From an uncultured Clostridia bacterium (GTDB lineage: Bacteria > Bacillota > Clostridia > Christensenellales > Borkfalkiaceae), in assembly GCA_947627125.1 (NCBI GenBank), contig CANQUY010000003.1, positions 1-33,107 of the forward strand: a stretch of 33,107 nucleotides of DNA, given 5' to 3'. This document shows, in pieces, positions 8,122 through 16,439 of this stretch. The notes below the pieces were generated by a model. It was not told where the DNA came from. It saw nothing but the letters and a program-made list of their open reading frames with translations, and searched no databases. The stretch's first letter is position 1. Every line of letters starts with the position of its first letter. The position numbers were made by a program, and so were the translations under genes.

Positions 8122-9459
8122 ATGCAACTCAAGACAAAAGGGAAAATGAGCATTTGGAGATATCTGACGCTTGGGTATCTCATTGTCATTCTCGTGGGGA
8201 GTGTCTTGCTCGTGCTGCCCTTTGCGGCGAAGGACGGCTCCACGTCCTATATCAATGCCCTCTTCACCGCCACTTCCGCCGCCTGCGTCACGGGGCTCGT
8301 TCCCTTTGATACCTTCACCCACTGGACGCTCTTCGGGCAAATCGTCATTCTGCTCCTCATTCAGCTTGGCGGCCTCGGGTTTACGACCTTCGTTTCCATT
8401 CTCCTCATCATGGTGAAGCGGGGCTTCGGGCTGTACGAACGCAGCGCCGTCATCAAGTCCCTCGGCAGTAACAGTTTGAAGGGCGTCAAGACGCTTGTCA
8501 AGCAGATCGTCATCGGCACACTCATCTTTGAACTTGTCGGCGCGGGGCTCCTCTCCATCCGCTTCATCGGCGACTTCGGCGTCGGGCAGGGCATTTACTT
8601 TTCCATTTTCCACGCCGTTTCCGCGTTCTGCAATGCGGGTTTCGACCTCATGGGGGACGCGGGCTCCCTCTCCGCCTATGCGACCGATCCCCTCGTTGTC
8701 ATCACGGTCTGTGCCCTCATCTTTATCGGCGGGCTGGGCTTCTGCGTGTGGGGAGATATCTTCAACTGCAGGGGGAATCCCAAAAAATTCCAATTCTATA
8801 CGAAATTTATCGTGCTGTGCAGCGTCCTGCTACTCGCCATCTCCATGGGGCTCTTTCTCGCCTTTGATTGGAACAGCGAGGCCTATGCGGACAAGGGCGT
8901 CGGGGGAAAATTCCTCTGCGCTCTCTTTGAGGCAATGACGGCGCGGACGGCGGGCTTCTACTCGGTGGATTACAACAAGATCTCGCAGAGCGGGTATCTC
9001 TTGACGGTGATTTTAATGTTTATCGGCGGGTGCTCGGGCTCGACGGCGGGCGGCATCAAGGTGGGAACCTTTGCCGTGATGATCATGGGTATGCTTGCGG
9101 CCCTGCGCGGGAAGCAGGACATCAACCTCGGCAAGCGGCGCGTCGAAATGTCGCAGCTTCACCAGGCCCTCGCGATCTTTACGGCGTATCTCACGATCAT
9201 TCTCGTCGCCGTGATGACGATCTGCGCGATCGAGCCGTTCGGGTTCAGAGAGATTTTGTTTGAAACGGTTTCCGCGCTCGGGACGGTGGGACTGAGCCTC
9301 GGCATCACTTCCAAGCTCGGCATCATCTCCGAGCTCATCCTCATTCTTCTGATGTTTGCGGGGAGAGCGGGCGTGCTCACCATTTCCATGGCGCTCAGCC
9401 AAAAGAACCAAACGGAGGCGCAGATCCGCCACCCCGTGGAAGTCATTTTTATCGGGTAA
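8122..9459 (+). CDS. ktrB: Potassium uptake channel subunit, TrkH/KtrB family
   Basis: Multi-TM; FTATSAACVTGLVPFDT, ASAFCNAGFDL-like (HAVSAFCNAGFDLMG), MTARTAGFYSVD, FIGGCSGSTAGGIKVGT selectivity-filter loops. Confidence 0.92.
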   Translation: MQLKTKGKMSIWRYLTLGYLIVILVGSVLLVLPFAAKDGSTSYINALFTATSAACVTGLVPFDTFTHWTLFGQIVILLLIQLGGLGFTTFVSILLIMVKRGFGLYERSAVIKSLGSNSLKGVKTLVKQIVIGTLIFELVGAGLLSIRFIGDFGVGQGIYFSIFHAVSAFCNAGFDLMGDAGSLSAYATDPLVVITVCALIFIGGLGFCVWGDIFNCRGNPKKFQFYTKFIVLCSVLLLAISMGLFLAFDWNSEAYADKGVGGKFLCALFEAMTARTAGFYSVDYNKISQSGYLLTVILMFIGGCSGSTAGGIKVGTFAVMIMGMLAALRGKQDINLGKRRVEMSQLHQALAIFTAYLTIILVAVMTICAIEPFGFREILFETVSALGTVGLSLGITSKLGIISELILILLMFAGRAGVLTISMALSQKNQTEAQIRHPVEVIFIG

Positions 9460-9534
9460 GCGGACGGGGTGCGGACATCGTTGCCCACCCCCCTACCCCC
9501 CTCCTCGGGAGGGGGCATGACTGACGCGTCGAGC

Positions 9535-9645
9535 TCGGATCGCTCATCCTGAGCGTAGCGAAGGATCCCGTTAAACTGACGGACTTCGTATAAGGGGATT
9601 CTTCGGTCGCTTACGCTCCCTCAGAATGAGCGCGGGACAAAAATT
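9535..9645. repeat. Palindromic repeat, CATCCTGAG/GAAGGATC arm plus inverted CATTCTGAG arm
   Basis: GCTCATCCTGAGCGTAGCGAAGGATCCCGTTAA ... GGGGATTCTTCGGTCGCTTACGCTCCCTCAGAATGAGCGCG. Confidence 0.85.
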
Positions 9646-9665
9646 TTTCATTCACAAGGAGAACT

Positions 9666-10319
9666 ATGGTATCGGTATTACTCATCGGTATGGGAAAATT
9701 CGGGCGGGAGCTCGGGGAACGGCTGCTCGGCATGGGCGATCAGGTCATGATCGTCGATAAAAACGAGGACAATATCAATGCCCTCGCTTCCCGCTATACT
9801 AACGCCCTCATCATGAACTGCATGGTCATGGAAAACCTCAAGACGCTCGATATCCCCGCGTTCGACGTCTGCGTCGTGGCGATCGGCGACGACTTCCAAG
9901 CCTCTCTCGAAATCACGTCCAATTTAAAGGACCTCGGGGCGAAGAAGGTGGTTTCCAAGGCCTCCACGGAGATCCAGCGGAAGTTCCTGACGCGCGCGGG
10001 CGCGGATGAGGTCATCTATCCCGACAAGGATGTGGCCGAAAAGCTCGCCGTCACGCTCAATTCCGCCAACGTCATCAACTTTATCGAACTCGACAACGAC
10101 CACGCCATTTTCGAGATCGAAACGCCCAAGCGGTGGATGCGGAAGAAGCTCATTGACGTCAACCCCCGCGCAAAGTACGGCATGAATATTCTCACCGTCA
10201 AGAAAGGGAACAACGTCATTTCCACCATTGACGGGAACTATGTGTTTGAGGAGGGAGATCTGCTTGTGGTGTTCGGCAACACCGAGGCGATTTTGAGGTT
10301 TACCAACAAACAACGGTAA
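9666..10319 (+). CDS. ktrA: Potassium uptake regulatory subunit, TrkA/KtrA family (RCK_N + RCK_C)
   Basis: MVSVLLIGMGKFGRELGERLLGMGDQVMIVDKNEDNINAL...VVAIGDDFQASLEITSNLKDLGAKKVVSKA; adjacent to ktrB; SD AAGGAGA. Confidence 0.92.
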   Translation: MVSVLLIGMGKFGRELGERLLGMGDQVMIVDKNEDNINALASRYTNALIMNCMVMENLKTLDIPAFDVCVVAIGDDFQASLEITSNLKDLGAKKVVSKASTEIQRKFLTRAGADEVIYPDKDVAEKLAVTLNSANVINFIELDNDHAIFEIETPKRWMRKKLIDVNPRAKYGMNILTVKKGNNVISTIDGNYVFEEGDLLVVFGNTEAILRFTNKQR

Positions 10320-10330
10320 GGGTGAATATG

Positions 10331-10368
10331 CGGGCGCCGCGGCCTCTTGGCCGCGCCGCCCGTTTTTT
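10331..10368 (+). terminator. Intrinsic terminator of ktrA
   Basis: CGGGCGCCGCGGCC tctt GGCCGCGCCGCCCG TTTTTT. Confidence 0.85.
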
Positions 10369-10399
10369 GACGGGGAGGTTAAGCAGGATGACGCGGGAC

Positions 10400-10645
10400 T
10401 TCGGTGCGGCGTCATGCTGAGAACGAGAGTACAACGCAGTCTACGAGGGCTGTACCGAAGCATCTCGCCGCATGCTCTACGGATTTTCGCCATTGCGGCG
10501 TCATGCTGAGAACGAGAGTACAACGCAGTCTACGAGGGCTCTACCGAAGCATCTCGCCGCATGCTTTACGGACTTTCGCCGCGAGATTCTTCGGGTTAAG
10601 TCGTCGGACTTCGTTCCTGCTCCGTTTCTCAGAATGACGCGGCGT
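10400..10645. repeat. Interspersed palindromic repeat block (B; B+inverted A)
   Basis: Same family as at 7465-7950. Confidence 0.9.
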
Positions 10646-10732
10646 GCAGACTTCGTTTGAGGGCGTCCCCCCACCCCTACCCCGCCCCCTTACGCAGGGG
10701 GCGGGCAAGAGAAAAGGTGCAAGGGAATACAA

Positions 10733-10758
10733 AAAAGACCTCCCGTGGGAGGTCTTTT
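10733..10758. terminator. Bidirectional intrinsic terminator
   Basis: AAAAAGACCTCCC GT GGGAGGTCTTTTT. Confidence 0.85.
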
Positions 10759-10760
10759 TG

Positions 10761-10925
10761 TTATTTGGAGGATTTGGAAGGGGGGCTGTTGTCTTTTTCC
10801 TTCTTTGCCGCGCGGTAATCAAAGAACAGATAGACGAGTACCGCAGCAAGCACGGCGAAATTGACGGCCGCGACCGCGATCGCCGCACCCTTCAATGTTG
10901 AAAATGTCACTGCAAGCAAGGCCAT
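10761..10925 (-). CDS. Small single-TM protein (54 aa)
   Basis: MALLAVTFSTLKGAAIAVAAVNFAVLAAVLVYLFFDYRAAKKEKDNSPPSKSSK; purine-rich SD upstream; below the ORF-track cutoff; terminator immediately downstream. Confidence 0.6.
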   Translation of the reverse strand: MALLAVTFSTLKGAAIAVAAVNFAVLAAVLVYLFFDYRAAKKEKDNSPPSKSSK

Positions 10926-10953
10926 AGCTTTCCCCTCTTGTTATCGTGAAAAA

Positions 10954-11610
10954 TTAACCTTCGGTGCCGTCGGTGATGGTGAAGGTCAGCGTATCTTCAT
11001 ATGCGGTTCCGCCCGTGGAATACTTCCCATCGTCAGCGTTTTTCAGCGATGCTTTTAAGGTCGCCTCGCCCGACTGTGTGCCTGCATCCAATGTAAGAAC
11101 TGTACCGCCATTGATAAGTGCACCGGAACTGTCGTCCACTTTGAGATCATATTCAATGGATTGTCCGTTACCACTCACTTTCCATTCGCCGTTGCTGCTG
11201 ACGGTGACCTTGAATTGCTTGCCTTTCTCGATGACAACATCTGAAGCTTCTACCTTTCCGCCCGCTGTGTCGCCGACCGTGATTGAATCGGGAATGGTGA
11301 GCTTCCACGTGGTATCAACGCTGTAAGTAACAGTCGTTTGAGCGGAATCGTGGTTTTTCTCATCAAGGCTCGCCGCCGAAGCGGTGACGACTGCGCCGAT
11401 CGAGCCCGCAACCGTCACCCCGGGGGATGAGCCGGGGCCCTCGCTCGTCCGTTCGTCCGTTGCGTTGGGGTCGAGCATGACGACGCCGCCCGTCGAGTAT
11501 TTCGGAGGCTCCTCCGCCGTGGCCGCAAGGCTGAGCATGATGATATCGAAAATCAAAAGGACGATGAGCGGAAGGGAGAAAAGGAGATACTTCACAGAAT
11601 TTTTACTCAT
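10954..11610 (-). CDS. Secreted/membrane-anchored surface protein, beta-rich
   Basis: N-terminal hydrophobic segment MSKNSVKYLLFSLPLIVLLIFDIIMLSLAATAEE; body TWKLTIPDSITVGDTAGGKVEASDVVIEKGKQFKVTVSSNGEWKVSG. ATGA overlap with upstream gene. Confidence 0.65.
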   Translation of the reverse strand: MSKNSVKYLLFSLPLIVLLIFDIIMLSLAATAEEPPKYSTGGVVMLDPNATDERTSEGPGSSPGVTVAGSIGAVVTASAASLDEKNHDSAQTTVTYSVDTTWKLTIPDSITVGDTAGGKVEASDVVIEKGKQFKVTVSSNGEWKVSGNGQSIEYDLKVDDSSGALINGGTVLTLDAGTQSGEATLKASLKNADDGKYSTGGTAYEDTLTFTITDGTEG

Positions 11611-12664
11611 AACTCCTCCCCCTCAAGCGTTGCGGAAAAGGTAAGTGTGTCGAGATAACCATCACTATCACCGGTGGAAACGGCGGATTCAAGCGTCAAA
11701 GTGATGGTAATCGTGCCCCCGATTTGCCTCCGAAGATCACCCTCATCGGCCGGATCGTTCCCCACCCCTTCCGTGACCTCAATTTGCCAGATCGTAAACG
11801 GATCCTCTGAGTCTGTTATTTCGCTTGCGTTTGCACTGAACCCCGTTCCGAGGTCTGACAATTCTGCGGAAATCAAATAATCGATAACGATACTCTTGTC
11901 ATCGTTGGCAAGTCCGCCGTTTTCAGACCATATTTTGAGGGACAGAGTAAATCCCTCGTAGATATAGCTTGATTCTTCGAGCGTAATATCGAACGAATAA
12001 GTCGGAAGCCCGCTTCCCTCTTCAAACGTCCAGCCCTCTGCGTCGGGGGCGGGAATTTCGTCGGGAAGAGTGAAGGTGTATAGATTGATATAATTTTCGC
12101 CGAGTTCCGCGCCGCAGTCCATGCAATTTCCGTCCGCATCGGGACGGTGGGCAACTTGCAACTGCAAACCGCAACCGTTACACACGGCCCAGTGGGTTTT
12201 GTTGTCTGTATCTTCCTCGACGGGTTCCCAATCCCCATTGCCCCCCGCAGTGAAGTCGTGACTATGCTGATCCTGTTTCCAAGCAGATTCCAAAACGCCG
12301 TCGTACTCAAGTGTTCCAAGATCGTATTGTTCGCCGTCGAATTCAGCGTTTGCCCAATCTATGGTGCCCTCTTTCTTATTGCCTCTTCCGTCGGTTTCAA
12401 CATTGCCATCTGTATCGACAACCCTGTAATGGGACTCAGCAAGTAGCTCTATGCCACAATAGAATGTCCCCCAAAGAAAATTTCCTCCTCCATACTGCCG
12501 CCTTGATAAGCAACGGAAACGGCATATACCTCAATCATATCATTGGGCGCCGCGTGAGCTTTTTCGGCGGGGCGTGCGGGCATGGAGAGGCACAGGACGA
12601 TCATCGTCCAGACGCATGCGCACAACAACGCAACCGCTGAGTTTCTCGATATGCGCTTTTCCAT
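11607..12664 (-). pseudogene. Surface protein gene with signal peptide, interrupted by an apparent frameshift near 12468-12472
   Basis: ATG 12664 gives signal peptide MEKRISRNSAVALLCACVWTMIVLCLSMPARPAEKAHA and stops at ...FFGGHSIVA*. The other frame continues without stop: GTFYCGIELLAESHYRVVDTDGNVETDGRGNKKEGTIDWANAEFDGEQYDLGTLEYDGVLESAWKQDQHSHDF into ORF 11607..12293. Confidence 0.6.
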
Positions 12665-12691
12665 ACGCCCCTCCCATAAAAGTACAGGATT

Positions 12692-12720
12692 ACTATACCA
12701 AAGTATTTTGTACTTGTCAA
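12692..12720 (-). promoter_or_regulatory. Sigma-A promoter for the surface-protein operon
   Basis: Minus strand: TTGACA agtacaaaatactttgg TATAGT, 17-nt spacer. Confidence 0.75.
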
Positions 12721-12727
12721 GTATTTT

Positions 12728-12746
12728 TTTACAATAGTATTGTAAA
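12728..12746. promoter_or_regulatory. Palindromic operator candidate between divergent genes
   Basis: TTTACAATA G TATTGTAAA, 9-bp arms with 1-nt centre, between the surface-protein promoter and the XRE gene. Confidence 0.6.
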
Positions 12747-12784
12747 TTTTGACAAATTTGGAAAAAATCATGGGGAATAGCATT

Positions 12785-13078
12785 ATGTTGAACGAAAACA
12801 TCCGTGCATTGAGGCAAGTGCGGCACTTGAGTCAGGTGGAACTTGCAAAAGGACTGCATGTCAGCAAGCAGTGCATTTCAAATTGGGAAAACGACAATAT
12901 CCTTCCGTCCGTGGAGATGCTTGTGAGGATCGCAACGTTTTTCAACGTTTCCACCGACGCCCTCCTCGGAATTGAAAACCATAATACCGTTTCGGTGGAG
13001 GGGCTCACCGACGTTCAGATCGATCATGTGAAACTGCTCATTGAGGACCTTCGGGGAAGGGAGAGGGAAATGATATAA
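12785..13078 (+). CDS. XRE-family HTH transcriptional regulator
   Basis: MLNENIRALRQVRHLSQVELAKGLHVSKQCISNWENDNILPSVEMLVRIATFFNVSTDALLG; an alternative start at 12749 is possible. Confidence 0.88.
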   Translation: MLNENIRALRQVRHLSQVELAKGLHVSKQCISNWENDNILPSVEMLVRIATFFNVSTDALLGIENHNTVSVEGLTDVQIDHVKLLIEDLRGREREMI

Positions 13079-13107
13079 TAATGTATAGAAAGTAGAGAAT
13101 GAAATGA

Positions 13108-13136
13108 CGCGCCCGCCGACACTGTCGGCGGGCGCG
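13108..13136. terminator. Strong GC-rich hairpin downstream of the XRE gene
   Basis: CGCGCCCGCCGAC act GTCGGCGGGCGCG; no clear T-run. Confidence 0.5.
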
Positions 13137-13204
13137 ATTGATGAAATGTAATCAAATTAAAAATTTAAAATTGTGGTGTGGCGTGATTGGGAATGACGGG
13201 GCGG

Positions 13205-13830
13205 GGTGACGGGGAGCCCATAGCGGCGTCATGCTGAGAACGTGAGTACAACGCAGTCTATGAGGGCTGAACCGAAGCATCTCGCCGCATGCTTTACGGA
13301 CTTTCGCCGTTGCGGCGTCATGCTGAGAACGTGAGTACAACGCAGTCTACGGAGGCTCTACCGAAGCATCTCGCCGCATAGTTTACGGACTTTCGCCGCG
13401 AGATTCTTCGGGTTAAGTCGTCGGACTTCGTTCCTGCTCCGTTTCTCAGAATGACGCGGCGCAGGGGCAGGACTGCGTTCGGGGCTGAGCCGAGGACGGA
13501 CCCGTTGCGGCGTCATGCTGAGAATGAGAGTACAACGCAGTCTACGAGGGCTGAACCGAAGCATCTCGCCGCATGCTTTACGGACTTTCGCCATTGCGGC
13601 GTCATGCTGAGAACGGGAGCACAACGCAGTCTACGAGGGCTGTACCGAAGCATCTCGCCGCATGGTTTACGGATTTTCGCCGCGAGATTCTTCGGGTTAA
13701 GTCGTCGAACTTCGTTCCTGCTCCGTTTCTCAGAATGACGCGGCGCAGGGGCGCATGAGCTCCCGTGCGTTTAACGGGATCCTTCCCCTTCGACTATGCT
13801 CAGGGGCAGGATGAGCGGCGGGGCAGGATG
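13205..13830. repeat. Interspersed palindromic repeat block (two B; B+inverted A sets)
   Basis: Same family; units near 13223, 13310, 13390, 13507, 13595 and 13680. Confidence 0.9.
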
Positions 13831-13871
13831 AGCGGGCGGGGGCGCATGTTGCGCCCCCGCCCGCTCAATTA

Positions 13872-15197
13872 TTACGTTTTAAAAAACTCCTCGTAGACGG
13901 CGCGGAGAGTGCGTTCGTAGTTGCAGTTGTCCACACCGACGATGATATTGAGCTCGGAGGAGCCTTGGTCGATCATTCGGACGTTCACCCCCGCGTTCGC
14001 AATGGCAGAAAACAGCCGCGCAGACGTACCGACGCTCTTTGCCATGCCGTGCCCCACGACGGCGATGAGCGCAACGTCCGAATAGACATTGGTCCTGTCG
14101 GGCGTGACGGCCTTGACGATATCCTCCCTCACCGCCTCGAGCACGCCGTGGGTGAGCTGTTCGCTGTCGATGACGATAGACATGGTGTCGATCCCCGAGG
14201 GAAGGTGTTCAAAGGAGATATGATGGCGGAAAAGGACTTCCATGATCTTATATGTAAAGCCGATCTCCGAGTTCATCAATGATTTTTCAATGCTGATGAC
14301 GGTGAAATTCTTCTTCCCTGCGATCCCCGTGACGGTGCGCAGCCGCTTGACGTTTGAAAGATACTTTTCGGTAGGGAGGATCATCGTTCCCTCGTCGGCG
14401 GGGCGGAAGGTATTCAAAATATGGATGGGGATATCCGCCTCGCGCACGGGAAAGATGGATTCGCTGTGCAGAACGTTCGCGCCCATATAGCTGAGCTCGC
14501 GCAGCTCCCGATAGCTGAGCTTCCCGATCCCGACGGGGCTCGGCACAATGCGGGGGTCGCAGGCCAAGAATCCGCTGACGTCCGTCCAATTTTCATAGAC
14601 GCCCGCCCCCACGGCACGCGCAACGATCGCGCCCGAAACGTCGCTGCCGCCGCGGGAGAACGTTCTGACCTTTCCGTGCGGGTCTGAGCCGTAAAAACCC
14701 GCAATAACTGCGCGATTTTTGCCTTTGAGGGCCTCCCTCACGAGGGTATAGGAGAGGGTGTCGAAGCGGCCGTTTTCGTCGAAGCGGATGACGTCCTTCG
14801 CATCAATAAAGGGCACGCCGAGGAGGGCCGCCATGACGATCCCCGCGAGATATTCCCCGCGGGAGGCAGTGAATTCCTCTCGCCTCTCCCTCTCGATCTC
14901 CGCCGCCGTGTCGCTCAGAATCTTCTCGATATCGAGGGCAAGGCCGAGCTCGTCAACGATACGGCAAAAGCGTGCGGACACCTTGTGGAAGGCCTCGCCA
15001 AGGCTCCCCTTTTCTTCGAGTTCCCTGTGTGTTTCGTACAATAAGTCGGTGATTTTTGTATCTCCGCCGAAGCGTTTGCCCGGGGCGGAAACGACGGTAT
15101 ACCGCCGCGCGGGGTCACTCTGTAGGATATTCGCGACGCGGCGCATGTTGATGCCGTCGGCCATGGACGTGCCGCCGAATTTGCAGACCTTAATCAT
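13872..15197 (-). CDS. lysC: Aspartate kinase
   Basis: MIKVCKFGGTSMADGINMRRVANIL...TVVSAPGKRFGGDTKITDLL...SRGGSDVSGAIVARAVGAGVYENWTDVSGFLACDPRIV. Confidence 0.93.
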   Translation of the reverse strand: MIKVCKFGGTSMADGINMRRVANILQSDPARRYTVVSAPGKRFGGDTKITDLLYETHRELEEKGSLGEAFHKVSARFCRIVDELGLALDIEKILSDTAAEIERERREEFTASRGEYLAGIVMAALLGVPFIDAKDVIRFDENGRFDTLSYTLVREALKGKNRAVIAGFYGSDPHGKVRTFSRGGSDVSGAIVARAVGAGVYENWTDVSGFLACDPRIVPSPVGIGKLSYRELRELSYMGANVLHSESIFPVREADIPIHILNTFRPADEGTMILPTEKYLSNVKRLRTVTGIAGKKNFTVISIEKSLMNSEIGFTYKIMEVLFRHHISFEHLPSGIDTMSIVIDSEQLTHGVLEAVREDIVKAVTPDRTNVYSDVALIAVVGHGMAKSVGTSARLFSAIANAGVNVRMIDQGSSELNIIVGVDNCNYERTLRAVYEEFFKT

Positions 15198-16335
15198 AGC
15201 TGATCTCCCTGCCCTCGAGGCAGTACCGCTTGTTTTCCTCGCCGACGGTGAACACCCTGTGCATGAGGTTCCCGCCCTTGAGATCGTAGAAGAGGTCCCC
15301 CTTTTCCATGTTCTTGAGGAGAACGACGACGCCCTCCTGCTTGCGGGAGAGCTCCGCGGGTTCTGAATATCTCACCCTTCCGCCGTTGGCGCGCAGATAG
15401 GCAGAAATGACCGCGTCGGCCTTCTCTGCCCCCTCCATGCCTGCGGGAAGATTGGGATAGAGCACATTCCCCTCCCGCTTGCACTTGATATTCTTCATGA
15501 AATAGTCGATAAACGCCGCCTCGTCGGTGTCCGAGATGACCCTGTGGAGGGGCAGAAGCTCCACCGCGGGGTCAAAGAGGTTGATACACTCCGCAAGGGC
15601 GTACCGCGCGGGGTGATTTTTGAGCTCCACACCCTTGAGCGTGGGCTTCAGTTCCTCCCAATACATCTTGGCGGCAATGAGCTCGTCGTGCCCGTCGGCG
15701 ACGGCATAGCGGGGAATGCCGCGGGTCGTCAGCCAGGACGCGACGTCGTAGGCATACTCCTCGGGAACAAAACTGCCGCGGAGATTTCCCCCGTCCGCCA
15801 TGAGCGGAAAATCGTACATGATCTCGAGGTCCATGGCGTTTAATTCGCGTATAACTTCATTTTTTTTGTCGCTGTACAAAAGGAGGGTGTGCGGAAATTC
15901 GAGGAGCGCTTTCCTCCTTAGGGCGAGCAGATCCTTGACGCGGGGAGAGGGCCCCTCGGTGGCGCGGGCGGGAGTGAGTTCCCCCCGTTCAAAGGAGAAT
16001 GTTTCCATGTCGAGCGCGAGAACAATGCCCGTGCGCACGCGGCCGTTTTTCAGTTTCCGCTCCGTGAGCATGAAACCCCGCCCGATCCGCTCCAACTTTT
16101 CCTCGGTGAGTGCACTGACGATCGAGGAAGCCGCAGCGTCGGGGTCGTCCTCAGGTTCCCCCCTGTAGACGTCGGGAAGAATGCAGAAAAGAGAGGAGGG
16201 CGCGCTGCCCACTTCTCTTGCAACGCGCTCCCAAAAATCCCTGCTGCGGGGATGACTGTCGGGGGCGGGAACCGCCCATTTTTCAAAGCCGCTGCGGGGA
16301 AGAAAGATCCGCGGGGCACGGAAACAGTTTTTCAT
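15190..16335 (-). CDS. DUF1015 family protein
   Basis: RIFLPR...FWERVAREVG...YAVADGHDELIAAKMYWEELK...HPARYALAECINLFDPAVELLPLHRVI; overlaps lysC start. Confidence 0.85.
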   Translation of the reverse strand: MKNCFRAPRIFLPRSGFEKWAVPAPDSHPRSRDFWERVAREVGSAPSSLFCILPDVYRGEPEDDPDAAASSIVSALTEEKLERIGRGFMLTERKLKNGRVRTGIVLALDMETFSFERGELTPARATEGPSPRVKDLLALRRKALLEFPHTLLLYSDKKNEVIRELNAMDLEIMYDFPLMADGGNLRGSFVPEEYAYDVASWLTTRGIPRYAVADGHDELIAAKMYWEELKPTLKGVELKNHPARYALAECINLFDPAVELLPLHRVISDTDEAAFIDYFMKNIKCKREGNVLYPNLPAGMEGAEKADAVISAYLRANGGRVRYSEPAELSRKQEGVVVLLKNMEKGDLFYDLKGGNLMHRVFTVGEENKRYCLEGREISYD

Positions 16336-16439
16336 ACGATATTGATGACGACGACGCAGACTGCCGCGAGGACGAGCGCAAACAGCTTGAGCGGAATATG
16401 GCTCAAAAATACGCGTTTCAGAAATTCGCCGAATTTCAT
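16332..16439 (-). CDS. 35-aa single-TM protein resembling the CdaR/YbbR N-terminal membrane anchor
   Basis: MKFGEFLKRVFLSHIPLKLFALVLAAVCVVVINIV*, with ATGA-type overlaps to cdaA (upstream) and the DUF1015 gene (downstream). Confidence 0.65.
   Translation of the reverse strand: MKFGEFLKRVFLSHIPLKLFALVLAAVCVVVINIV

Noticed and set aside
9483-9520. CCCACCCCCCTACCCCCCTCCTCGGGAGGGGGCATGA as a G-quadruplex regulator
   Set aside because: Same hairpin recurs at 27915 and 32762 as an intergenic repeat; G-quadruplex function cannot be supported from sequence alone.
12462-12480. Programmed -1 ribosomal frameshift at GGGGG
   Set aside because: No in-frame canonical slippery heptamer and no clear downstream pseudoknot seen by eye; an indel or pseudogene is simpler.
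13205-13830. CRISPR-like array of regularly repeated units
   Set aside because: Repeats alternate in orientation and are palindromic and diverged, spacers are conserved rather than unique, and no cas genes are present.
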